64,000 nt of DNA from Taklimakanibacter sp021828105 (GTDB lineage Bacteria; Pseudomonadota; Alphaproteobacteria; Rhizobiales; Aestuariivirgaceae): assembly GCA_021828105.1 (NCBI GenBank), contig JAKATG010000016.1:1-64000 (forward strand), in the 5' to 3' direction. Within the stretch, counting starts at the first letter, position 1. Every line of letters begins with the position of its first letter. Below, piece by piece: positions 17,342 through 24,360 of the stretch. Made by a program: the position numbers and the translations under genes. Below the pieces are notes generated by a model. That model was given only the letters and a program-made list of their open reading frames with translations, was not told where the DNA came from and ran no database searches.

Positions 17342-18127
17342 ATGCATGTCGGACTGATCGGAGCGGGCGCCATCGGCAAGCAGGTGCTGGCCCACCTCGG
17401 CCATCGGCCTGAGGATTCCGTGACATTGCTGATGCGCCGGGGCAAGCGTCTTCCGGACGGCATCAAGATTTCAGCCGTGGACGGTCTCGCAGCACTTCTG
17501 GCGCATCGGCCCGATATCGTCGTGGAGGCGGCGGGTCAGCAAGCCGTCGTGGAGTTGATGGAGCCGATCCTCAACAACGGCATTCCGGTCATCATCTGCT
17601 CGACGGGCGCCTTGGCCGATGGCGCGTTGTTTTCGAGACTCATCCACTGCGCCAAGAATGCAAGAGTGGCGCTCACAATTGCAGGCGGTGCGGTTGCCGG
17701 GCTCGATTATGTGCGCATCGCGGCGCTCATGCCCGATGCTCGAATCCGCTACTCTTCGCGCAAGCCCGTTGCCGCCTGGCGCGCCGAGCTCGCGGCGTGC
17801 GGGCACGACCCTGACAGCCTGTCGCAACCGGTGGCGTTGTTCGAGGGATCGCCGTCCGAGGGGGCGAAGCTCTATCCGCGCAATCTCAATGCCGCGCTCA
17901 CCGTGGCGCTCGCGGCATCGCCTGCGCCCGTGCAAGTGCGCGTGATCGCCGACCCGGCAGTTTCCGGCAATTGCCATGAGATCGATGTCGAGAGTCGTCT
18001 CGGCAGCGCGCATATGGAATTCGACAATGCGCCCGATCCCGAAAATCCCAAGACCTCGCTGATCACGGCCTTCAGCGTCATCCGCCTGCTCGAGGATCAT
18101 CGCCAGGTCATGGCGAGGGCGGCATGA
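17342..18127 (+). CDS. aspartate dehydrogenase-like protein (NadX family)
   Basis: A 261-residue protein of the L-aspartate dehydrogenase family. MHVGLIGAGAIGKQVL is the NAD(P)-binding fold, VVEAAGQQAVVELMEPIL follows, and the C-terminal domain shows LYPRNLNAALTVALA, VSGNCHEIDVES and NPKTSLITAFSVIRLLE, all signature segments of NadX. NadX catalyses reversible oxidative deamination of aspartate to iminoaspartate/oxaloacetate. In this catabolic context it may act on aspartate or a related amino acid. Only 6 bases separate it from the cupin gene, and it overlaps the hydrolase gene by 4 (ATGA). Confidence 0.82.
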   Translation: MHVGLIGAGAIGKQVLAHLGHRPEDSVTLLMRRGKRLPDGIKISAVDGLAALLAHRPDIVVEAAGQQAVVELMEPILNNGIPVIICSTGALADGALFSRLIHCAKNARVALTIAGGAVAGLDYVRIAALMPDARIRYSSRKPVAAWRAELAACGHDPDSLSQPVALFEGSPSEGAKLYPRNLNAALTVALAASPAPVQVRVIADPAVSGNCHEIDVESRLGSAHMEFDNAPDPENPKTSLITAFSVIRLLEDHRQVMARAA

Positions 18128-18912
18128 GCATCCACGTGGCTAAGGACGGATGCCGCATCCATTATGAAGCCGAAGGTTCCGGGCCGCCTGTCATGCTGAT
18201 GCCGGGGCTGGGTGGCGATGGACGCTTTTGGAACGGTGTCGTGGCGCTTCTGACAGACCGCTACCGCGTGATCACGCTCGATCACCGTGGCGCCGGCCGC
18301 AGCGACCGGCCGGAAGGAGAATATCGGATCAGCGTCATCTCCGAGGACATCGTCGGCATTCTCGACCAGGAAAAGATCGAGCGAGCGCATCTCGTGGGAC
18401 ATTCGACGGGCGGCGCCATCGTGCAGAGCCTTGCCCTCGATGCGCCGGATAGAAGCCTCTCCTGCACCATCAGTGGAAGCTGGGCCAGGCCCGATGCCCG
18501 CATGCGCATGTTGTTTGGCGTGCGCTCGAGCCTGTTGCGTGAGGGTATGGTTGCTGAATACCAGACGCTCACTCATGTGCTGGGCTATACGCCGGAATGG
18601 ATCGCGGCTCACGGAGAAAGCCTCGAGGCTGCGGTGGCCTCAGCGGCCGAAAGGCTGACGCCCTTGCCGGTGATGGAAGCGCGCATCCGCATGCTGCTCG
18701 ATTTCGACAGATTTGCCGAGCTTGGCAAGATCAAGGTGCCTGTACTGGTGATCGCTGCCGAAGACGATCTGATGATTCCAATGCAGCACAGTGTCGAGAT
18801 TGCCGAGGCCATAGAAGGAGCACGGCTCGTGCGCGTGCAGGGTGGACATTTCTATCCTGCTACGAAGCCGGACATCTTCGCTCGCCTTCTCGACGAATTT
18901 CTGAAGAGATGA
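18124..18912 (+). CDS. alpha/beta hydrolase
   Basis: A 262-residue hydrolase. VMLMPGLGGDGRFWNGVV carries the oxyanion-hole region, LDHRGAGRSDRP follows, and the nucleophile Ser is in VGHSTGGAIVQ. The acid is probably in IAAEDDLMIP, and the His in GGHFYPATKP. It resembles the 3-oxoadipate-enol-lactonase/RutD/arylesterase branch, which hydrolyses lactones, carbamates or C-C bonds. It is translationally coupled on both sides, by ATGA overlaps with the aspartate-dehydrogenase-like gene and the mutase-like gene. Confidence 0.87.
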   Translation: MSIHVAKDGCRIHYEAEGSGPPVMLMPGLGGDGRFWNGVVALLTDRYRVITLDHRGAGRSDRPEGEYRISVISEDIVGILDQEKIERAHLVGHSTGGAIVQSLALDAPDRSLSCTISGSWARPDARMRMLFGVRSSLLREGMVAEYQTLTHVLGYTPEWIAAHGESLEAAVASAAERLTPLPVMEARIRMLLDFDRFAELGKIKVPVLVIAAEDDLMIPMQHSVEIAEAIEGARLVRVQGGHFYPATKPDIFARLLDEFLKR

Positions 18913-20717
18913 CTGAAATGACGCGGATAAACCTCATCGCCCCATCGTTGCCGTCCGGCCGGGAGCTTCTCGCGGCGGGCCGCGATCTGGCCCAAAGCTG
19001 CCGTCTCGGCGCCAGCCGTTACATGCGCGAGACCGGCTATCCATCCGAAGCAGCCGGCAAGCGCGCCGCGGCCATGGAGCGGCGTGTCACCCAGCATGCA
19101 CATATCGGCTTCCGCAATGTCGAGCGTACCCTCGGCGCCATTGCCGAGGTGCATGAGAAATGCGCCGCTGCCGGGGTCACCGTCGACCGCTTCGGCATCA
19201 CGCTTGACTGGTCGATGGGCTATCCTGAGGCTATGCGCAAATCGGCGCCGCGTGGCACGGGCATCGTGCTCACCGGCCCTGAAGACTTCGTGCGCATCAC
19301 CGAAGCGTCGCCGGCGGCGGCGCATTTCGGCGACTTCATGATCGGGCTGCCGGGCGCGCTCGAGAACACGCAAGCCGCCTTGCGCGCAGGCGCAACCTCG
19401 ATCGGCAATCTCGGCCAGTATTTCACCTTCCGCCTGCCGCATTGGGACGATGAGGTGGCGACGACGGTCGCGACGGTGAAGGCGCTGGGCCTCATCGCGG
19501 CGCAGGATGCCGAAATCCTCGTCCATTCCAATCTCGATGACGGCTTTGCCGGGCTTTTCCTCGACATGTGCTGCAGCCTCGGCATGGTGATCGTCGAAAA
19601 GTACATCATCGAGGAACTGGCGGGCGCCAGGCTCGGCCATTGCTATGGCCATCATTTCTCCGATCCGCTGTCGCGCATGGCTTTTCATTCGGCCCTCCAT
19701 CAGGTTACCGACACGCCAGGCACGATGATCTTCGGCAATACGGTGAGCTATCAGTCCTCGCCTGCCGGCAATTATGCCAGCCTCGCCAACTACCTCCTTG
19801 CCGACATCATGGCGCTGCGGCGCTGGCCGACGGGGCATGCCGTCAATCCGGTGCCAGTGACCGAGAACAGCCGCATTCCCGATATCGACGAGATCATCGA
19901 CGCCCAGACTTTCGCGTCAAGGCTCAGGGAACATGCGCCTTTCCATGAGACGCTGGTCGAGTGGCCGAAAGTCGAGGCTATGGCGGATGAACTGGTGCGG
20001 AACGGGCGCCGTTTCGCCGGGAATGTCCTTAAAGGACTCGGCGATCTCGGCGTCGATACGACCGATGCGGCCCAGCTACTGCTGGCGATCCGCCGCATGG
20101 GACCGAAGCGGCTCGAGGACCTATTCGGTCCCGGTGGCGTGGCGCGCGATGGCGGCCAGAGGAAGCCCCTGGTCCTCGCCGAATGGGCGCGCGAGCTTGA
20201 CGAAACAGCGAAACGATGGATCGTCGCGACCAAGCCCGGCCTGGCACCGGTACTGCCCAAGGGGCTCAAAGCCTGTGTCGCCACCAGTGACGTGCATGAG
20301 CATGGCAAATATCTGGTCGAGAAGGCGCTTTCCGGTCTCGATATCGCGCTGGTGGATGGCGGCGTCTCGGTCGATGCCGATAGGTTGGTCGCCAAGGCCG
20401 TCGAGAGTGGCGCCGATTTCATCGCCATCAGCACCTATAATGGAGTGGCGCTGCGCTTCTGCCGCGAAGTGATGGACCAGCTCGCGTCGCGCAATCTCAA
20501 AATTCCGATTGTCGTCGGCGGCCGCCTCAACCAGGTTCCGGATGATTCGAATTCAGGTCTTCCGGTCGATGTCACGGCGGATCTTCAGAAGCTCGGATGC
20601 CATCCTTGCACTACGCTCGATGACATTGTCCCCGTGCTGTCCGCGCTTGGAAGTAAAGTAGCAACAGCAGCTACAGAGTCCGGCAGCAATCGCCGGGGCA
20701 CACATCACCCGATCTGA
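18909..20717 (+). CDS. single-chain cobalamin-dependent mutase-like protein
   Basis: A 602-residue protein. The C-terminal part (about 450-590) is a B12-binding domain: KACVATSDVHEHGKYLV contains D461-x-H463-x-x-G466, the base-off/His-on signature, followed by DGGVSVDADRLVAKAVESGADFIAIST and VVGG (537-538), closely like the sigma subunit of glutamate mutase. The first 400 residues look like a TIM barrel (FGITLDWSMGYPEAM, SIGNLGQYFTFRLPHWDDE, GHCYGHHFSDPLSRMAFHSAL) but match neither methylmalonyl-CoA mutase nor glutamate mutase epsilon that I recognise. The ATG at 18909 overlaps the hydrolase stop; the frame further upstream is a shadow. Probably carries out a carbon-skeleton or amino-group migration. 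Substrate unknown. Confidence 0.75.
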   Translation: MTEMTRINLIAPSLPSGRELLAAGRDLAQSCRLGASRYMRETGYPSEAAGKRAAAMERRVTQHAHIGFRNVERTLGAIAEVHEKCAAAGVTVDRFGITLDWSMGYPEAMRKSAPRGTGIVLTGPEDFVRITEASPAAAHFGDFMIGLPGALENTQAALRAGATSIGNLGQYFTFRLPHWDDEVATTVATVKALGLIAAQDAEILVHSNLDDGFAGLFLDMCCSLGMVIVEKYIIEELAGARLGHCYGHHFSDPLSRMAFHSALHQVTDTPGTMIFGNTVSYQSSPAGNYASLANYLLADIMALRRWPTGHAVNPVPVTENSRIPDIDEIIDAQTFASRLREHAPFHETLVEWPKVEAMADELVRNGRRFAGNVLKGLGDLGVDTTDAAQLLLAIRRMGPKRLEDLFGPGGVARDGGQRKPLVLAEWARELDETAKRWIVATKPGLAPVLPKGLKACVATSDVHEHGKYLVEKALSGLDIALVDGGVSVDADRLVAKAVESGADFIAISTYNGVALRFCREVMDQLASRNLKIPIVVGGRLNQVPDDSNSGLPVDVTADLQKLGCHPCTTLDDIVPVLSALGSKVATAATESGSNRRGTHHPI

Positions 20718-20721
20718 TATT

Positions 20722-20760
20722 CCCAAATCTCATGTTTTGGCTTGCGATTTGGGCGCAAGC
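20722..20760. terminator. overlapping alternative stem-loops between convergent genes
   Basis: CCCAAATC (20722-20729) pairs with GATTTGGG (20746-20753), and GCTTGCG (20740-20746) pairs with CGCAAGC (20754-20760). The two stems share bases and exclude each other. They lie 5 bases after the mutase stop and in the 3' end of the convergent small gene. They may terminate or punctuate both convergent transcripts; there is no T-run. Confidence 0.4.
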
Positions 20761-21068
20761 CTGCGCGTGTGCTCCATTTGTGTCTCGGCGACCGACCTGA
20801 TCCAGGATATCATCTCCCTATCGGCGCCAAGCGCCTCTGCCTCATCACACCAGTCGGTATCCAACACGCAGTCTCCCTTGCGCGGCGCTTCGGTAGAGTC
20901 GACGAGGGCATCCAACGCCTCGTTCACCTTGTCGACTGAACCTGTTTTAACAGACAATCGAACCAGATTTCCCGCCGCATAATTCACCAAGGCTTGCCTC
21001 TGGATTGCCAATTCAAGGGCCTCCTGGGCCCGCATAAGGGTTTCGCTCACAGGGGGCTGAGTTGCCAC
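20730..21068 (-). CDS. small hypothetical protein
   Basis: A 112-residue, mostly helical protein with a GTG start. The sequence MRAQEALELAIQRQALVNYAAGNLVRLS and REMISWIRSVAETQMEHTRRL suggest two long amphipathic helices. No domain was recognised and there is no signal peptide. It begins 6 bases after the stop of the ketopantoate-reductase-like gene, so it is probably expressed from that operon by coupling. Its start codon lies in the loop of a small hairpin (21059-21076). That it is a real gene is supported by position more than by family. Confidence 0.5.
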   Translation of the reverse strand: MATQPPVSETLMRAQEALELAIQRQALVNYAAGNLVRLSVKTGSVDKVNEALDALVDSTEAPRKGDCVLDTDWCDEAEALGADREMISWIRSVAETQMEHTRRLAPKSQAKT

Positions 21069-21076
21069 CGCAACTC
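21059..21076 (-). promoter_or_regulatory. stem-loop around the stop/GTG start junction
   Basis: GAGTTGC (21059-21065) pairs with GCAACTC (21070-21076), with the loop CACC, which is GGTG on the coding strand and contains the GTG start of the small downstream gene. The stem includes part of the upstream stop codon, so ribosomes finishing the upstream gene would open it, a layout expected for translational coupling. Confidence 0.4.
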
Positions 21077-22199
21077 AATTCTGGAGCTTCCCAAGTTCCT
21101 GGTGGCCATCACGGTGCTCGACGAACTCCCGTAAGGTCTCAATCAGGAGTTTTGAATTGTCAACGTGGGCTTCGCGTTTGCCGCTCTCAATTTCAAGGGC
21201 GAGTTCCACGACGCGCTCGTTGATGGGCGCGGACCGGCCGTGACTGCGAAGCATGTCGACGACCCAGCCATTGACTTCCTGGACTTCCGCACGCCGTCCC
21301 TTGCGCCAATCCTGGAGTGACGTGGTGAGCGTGTCTGGCCTCGAAAAGGTCTTGAGCACCTCCTCGAAGATCTGATCGACATAGCGATCTGGGTGATTGG
21401 TGGTCACTGGCGGCAGCCCGATGATCGGAATAATCTTTGCCCCGTCATCGAGCGCTGCTTGCATGGCTTCGTAACCCGCTGCCCGCATGACCCCCAGCAT
21501 TTCGGGGAGGCGGGCGGCGTCACCGAGCGGCAGGTTGACGATCGCGGATGGAATGAGTTCCGCAGCATTGACGACGAGTTTCATCCACTTCGCAGAGCGG
21601 ATGTCCTCCATAACTTCCACGCGCCCCGCGTTCCGAAGCAGGGTGGCAACGGATTCCACGCGGCCTTGCATCTTGGGATCAAGCGCACCGAGGGCAAACC
21701 ATGACTCATCATGGTCATTCTGACGGTTTGTCACGCCGGGAACCCACATGTTGGACGCGATTTCGATGACGGCGGCAATCGTGCGTTCACGGCCCACAAT
21801 TTCCGCAATGTCTTCATGCGTCATGCCGTTTTGAAGGCCAACGATCAAACCGTCCGCAGCAAGAACCGGCTTGATCAGCTCGCACGCCCAGCGCGTGTCG
21901 TATGCTTTCACGACAAGAAAGACGACATCGAATGGTTCTTTAATTTCAGCTACCTGGCAGAGATGGAAGGCAGGAACGGCAACGTTGATCGTTCGGGCGG
22001 GCAAATTGACGGTAATGCCCTTCTGGCGAATGGCTTCGATGTGGTCGGGCCATTGATCGATAAAGGTGACGTTCAGGCCTGCCAACGCAAAGTCGGCCGC
22101 AATGGAAGCGCCCTGGGCTCCGGTTCCTAGAAATGCAATCCGGGGACTGCGGCCTTTATCCCAGCTCATTGATGAGGTCCGTATTTCGTGTTCACCCAC
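21075..22199 (-). CDS. ketopantoate reductase-like oxidoreductase (ApbA/PanE family)
   Basis: A 374-residue protein (or 364 if the ATG at 22169 is used; MSWDKGR lies nearer the Rossmann strand). PRIAFLGTGAQGASIAADFALAG binds NADP, VVFLVVKAYDTRW and GLIVGLQNGMTHE are the family's KxxxT/N-G segments, and SAKWMKLVVNAAELIPSAI holds the catalytic Lys. The C-terminal domain has SLQDWRKGRRAEVQEVNGWVV, with the DxxxGRxTExDxLNG-like motif of PanE. A paralogue is encoded at 27884-28906 on the other side of the sugar importer, so these are probably catabolic hydroxy/keto-acid dehydrogenases, not pantothenate enzymes. Confidence 0.85.
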   Translation of the reverse strand: MGEHEIRTSSMSWDKGRSPRIAFLGTGAQGASIAADFALAGLNVTFIDQWPDHIEAIRQKGITVNLPARTINVAVPAFHLCQVAEIKEPFDVVFLVVKAYDTRWACELIKPVLAADGLIVGLQNGMTHEDIAEIVGRERTIAAVIEIASNMWVPGVTNRQNDHDESWFALGALDPKMQGRVESVATLLRNAGRVEVMEDIRSAKWMKLVVNAAELIPSAIVNLPLGDAARLPEMLGVMRAAGYEAMQAALDDGAKIIPIIGLPPVTTNHPDRYVDQIFEEVLKTFSRPDTLTTSLQDWRKGRRAEVQEVNGWVVDMLRSHGRSAPINERVVELALEIESGKREAHVDNSKLLIETLREFVEHRDGHQELGKLQN

Positions 22200-22348
22200 A
22201 GGCTGAGATCAATCGAGGACGTTGCACACAGCCATTCGAAAGGATGAATTTCTTTCCAAAATATGATGATGTCAATTAAATTATCGAAACTTCTTCTTCG
22301 CAAATTAAAATCTCGGATGTAGATTCTTGTGAATGAGGGGTTTTAAGC

Positions 22349-22633
22349 ATGCATTTCATCATACACTGCATCGACAAGCCCGGGGCTGCCGCCACACGGC
22401 GCGATCACCTCGAAGCCCACAAGACCTATATCGCAGCATCGCCGGTCAAGGTCGTGATTTCAGGTCCGCTGCTGGCGGAAGACAATGAAACACCGGTCGG
22501 CAGCTGCTTTCTTGTGGAGGCCGCAAGTGTGACAGAGGTCGAAACGCTCAACCGTAATGATCCGTTTTTCAAGGCCGGCTTGTGGAGTCGCATTTCAATC
22601 CACCCTTTTCTCAAGCGTGTCGACAACCGCTGA
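22349..22633 (+). CDS. YciI family protein
   Basis: A 94-residue ferredoxin-like protein: MHFIIHCIDKPGAAATRRDHLEAHKTYI with the family's His in the LxxH region, VVISGPLLAEDNETPVGSCFLVEA, NDPFFKAGLWSRISIHPF. These are the standard YciI landmarks, including the His-Asp pair thought to be catalytic (NDPF). The biochemical role is unknown, perhaps hydrolase or isomerase activity on small lactones. It stands alone about 500 bases upstream of the ABC operon. A second YciI protein at 56729 also precedes a sugar importer. Confidence 0.85.
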   Translation: MHFIIHCIDKPGAAATRRDHLEAHKTYIAASPVKVVISGPLLAEDNETPVGSCFLVEAASVTEVETLNRNDPFFKAGLWSRISIHPFLKRVDNR

Positions 22634-23131
22634 TCTCAAGAAAACCCACCTTTAGTTGGCATCGCCCCGGCGCTCTCGTCGGCGCATCGGACTACTTGAA
22701 AACCGCTTTGTTTTTCGGACCTCGGTGGCGCTTCAGCCTGATCTGAGCCTTTTCGCTTACACAATTCAGGCCAGTCGACGTGATGGAATCCTAGTCGCAG
22801 TTATATTCTCAAAACGAAAATAATAAGATTTATGGATTAATATCGAAAATATCTTGACAGAGCGAATAATTTGGAACCAAGCTCAAGCTCCGACTTGGGA
22901 CAGTGCCCTCGTTGGGCTGTGCAGGAGAGTGAGCGTCCGCCAGTTTTTTGCTGGCCACGCGGCAACGCCGTTGAGGAGGCAAAGGGAATTGCGGCCGAAG
23001 CGCACTGAACCGAGTTGAGACGCTTGTTCAGCCGTCTCCACACAAGCCTGATGCGCCTCTTCAACTCATCTCTCGCCGCGATGCTCCGGTCATCGCGCCA
23101 TTTTGAAAGTTACATAGGGAGGAACAACGGA
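22634..23131. other. AT-rich promoter region of the first sugar-importer operon
   Basis: About 500 bases without a supported gene. The stretch 22800-22880 is strikingly AT-rich and contains the operator-like sequence at 22806. TTGACA at 22855 could be a -35 box but has no good -10 partner at normal spacing. The rest (22880-23120) is a long leader before a good Shine-Dalgarno site (GGGAGGA). Confidence 0.5.
22806..22820. promoter_or_regulatory. operator-like palindrome (TTCTCA-N3-TGAGAA type)
   Basis: TTCTCA-AAA-CGAAAA matches the palindrome consensus found in the 40-58 kb region at 10 of 12 arm positions. It lies about 310 bases upstream of the binding-protein start at 23132, in an AT-rich promoter region. 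Confidence 0.35.
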
Positions 23132-24277
23132 ATGCTCAGACGCTCTCTTTTGTCAGCAACGCTGGCGGTGGCCGGGATGTTCGCGATCTCGACGGCGGAA
23201 GCCCAGGAACAGAGAAACGGATACACGGGCGCCCCCCGCACGGAACTGTGGTCGCCTGTCCAGCTGCAGTATAGCGACACGTCTAAATACCAGAAGGAAG
23301 GGCCGTACGTCATCGGCTTTTCAAACGCATCCGTGGACAACACGTGGCGGCTTGCGCAGCTGCACGCCATTCAGGCAGCGGCGGCCAAGCATAAAGACAA
23401 GATCAAGCAGCTGATCATCACGGACGCCAACAACAATCCTTCGAAACAGGTTTCGGACGTTGAAGACTTATTGCAACGTGGTGTTGACATCTTGTTGATC
23501 AGCGCCTCCAAGGCCGATGCGCTTGACCCCATCGTGACCCAGGCCATGAATGACGGCGTTCCCGTCATCATGGTCGATCGCCGCGTGACGTCAGAAAACT
23601 TCGTAAGCTTCGTCACGGCATCGGATGAAGTGACCGGCCGTCTCTTTGCGCAATGGCTGGTCGAAAAGCTGAATGGAAAAGGCAATGTCATCATGCTGCC
23701 AGGCCAAGCGGGCGCTAGTCCGGCGGAACTTCGCATCGCGGCGGCAAAGTCGATCTTCGCCCAGTACCCCGGCATCAAGATACTGGACCTGCAATATACG
23801 GATTGGAGTCCGGCAAAAGCGAAGTCGATCGTATCGGCGATGATCCAGAAGTTTGGAAAGGACATCAACGGAATCTGGAACGACTCGGGTGTCCAGGGCG
23901 GCGGCTCGCTGGAGGCATTTGTGGCGGCCGGATACAAGCCCGGCGAAATCCCGCCCGTGACTTGCGCCGATCTCAATGGTTGCCTGAAGATCGCGCTCGA
24001 AAACAAGGTGCCCGTGCTGAATTTCGACTATCCCCCAGCAATGGGCGGCGCTGCCGTCGAGCTGGCATTGCAGGTGCTGTCGGGAGCGGCCGTTCCGAAA
24101 CTCTACTTCGTGAACTCTGATGTCGTCGTATCGAAGGGTGACGAGACGGCTTCGATCAAGGCCGATCGCTGGGCCGAGGATTATGTCCGAATGGACAAGC
24201 CGAACGACTTGATCCTGTCGTCGGGTTTGGGGCCGGACTACGATCCTCAGACATTCTCGGCCGACTACCCGAAGTAA
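23132..24277 (+). CDS. CUT2 sugar ABC transporter substrate-binding protein
   Basis: A 381-residue periplasmic binding protein of the ribose-type (peripla_BP_4) family. A signal peptide spans residues 1-25 (cut near AEA-QEQ). Family landmarks are GPYVIGFSNASVDNTWR, LIITDANNNPSKQVSDVEDLLQRGVDILLIS, VPVIMVDRRV and GNVIMLPGQAGASPAELR. The ATG at 23132 has GGGAGGA 8 bases upstream; a longer frame from 23015 is not used. It is closely paralogous to the binding protein at 39674-40825 (both end in YDPxTFxxDYP). It delivers an unknown monosaccharide or polyol. Confidence 0.9.
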   Translation: MLRRSLLSATLAVAGMFAISTAEAQEQRNGYTGAPRTELWSPVQLQYSDTSKYQKEGPYVIGFSNASVDNTWRLAQLHAIQAAAAKHKDKIKQLIITDANNNPSKQVSDVEDLLQRGVDILLISASKADALDPIVTQAMNDGVPVIMVDRRVTSENFVSFVTASDEVTGRLFAQWLVEKLNGKGNVIMLPGQAGASPAELRIAAAKSIFAQYPGIKILDLQYTDWSPAKAKSIVSAMIQKFGKDINGIWNDSGVQGGGSLEAFVAAGYKPGEIPPVTCADLNGCLKIALENKVPVLNFDYPPAMGGAAVELALQVLSGAAVPKLYFVNSDVVVSKGDETASIKADRWAEDYVRMDKPNDLILSSGLGPDYDPQTFSADYPK

Positions 24278-24294
24278 GCCGCAACTGACCGTCG

Positions 24295-24321
24295 GGGACA
24301 CCGTCGCTCCCTCGGTGTCCC
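24295..24321 (+). terminator. stem-loop behind the binding-protein gene
   Basis: GGGACACCG (24295-24303) pairs perfectly with CGGTGTCCC (24313-24321) around a 9-base loop, 18 bases after the binding-protein stop and 40 bases before the ATPase start. There is no T-run, so it probably acts as a partial terminator or 3' mRNA protector. Confidence 0.65.
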
Positions 24322-24360
24322 GGCGATCGTCTCAACGCCTTTTAGCGCACCGGCCCCTGG

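Noticed and set aside
18597..18908. N-terminal extension of the B12 mutase-like frame (to 706 residues)
   Set aside because: It lies in another frame inside the alpha/beta hydrolase gene. The ATGA junction at 18909 is the natural start.
22855..22884. TTGACA as a -35 promoter element
   Set aside because: No acceptable -10 hexamer at 16-18 bases, and the distance to the first gene is about 270 bases.
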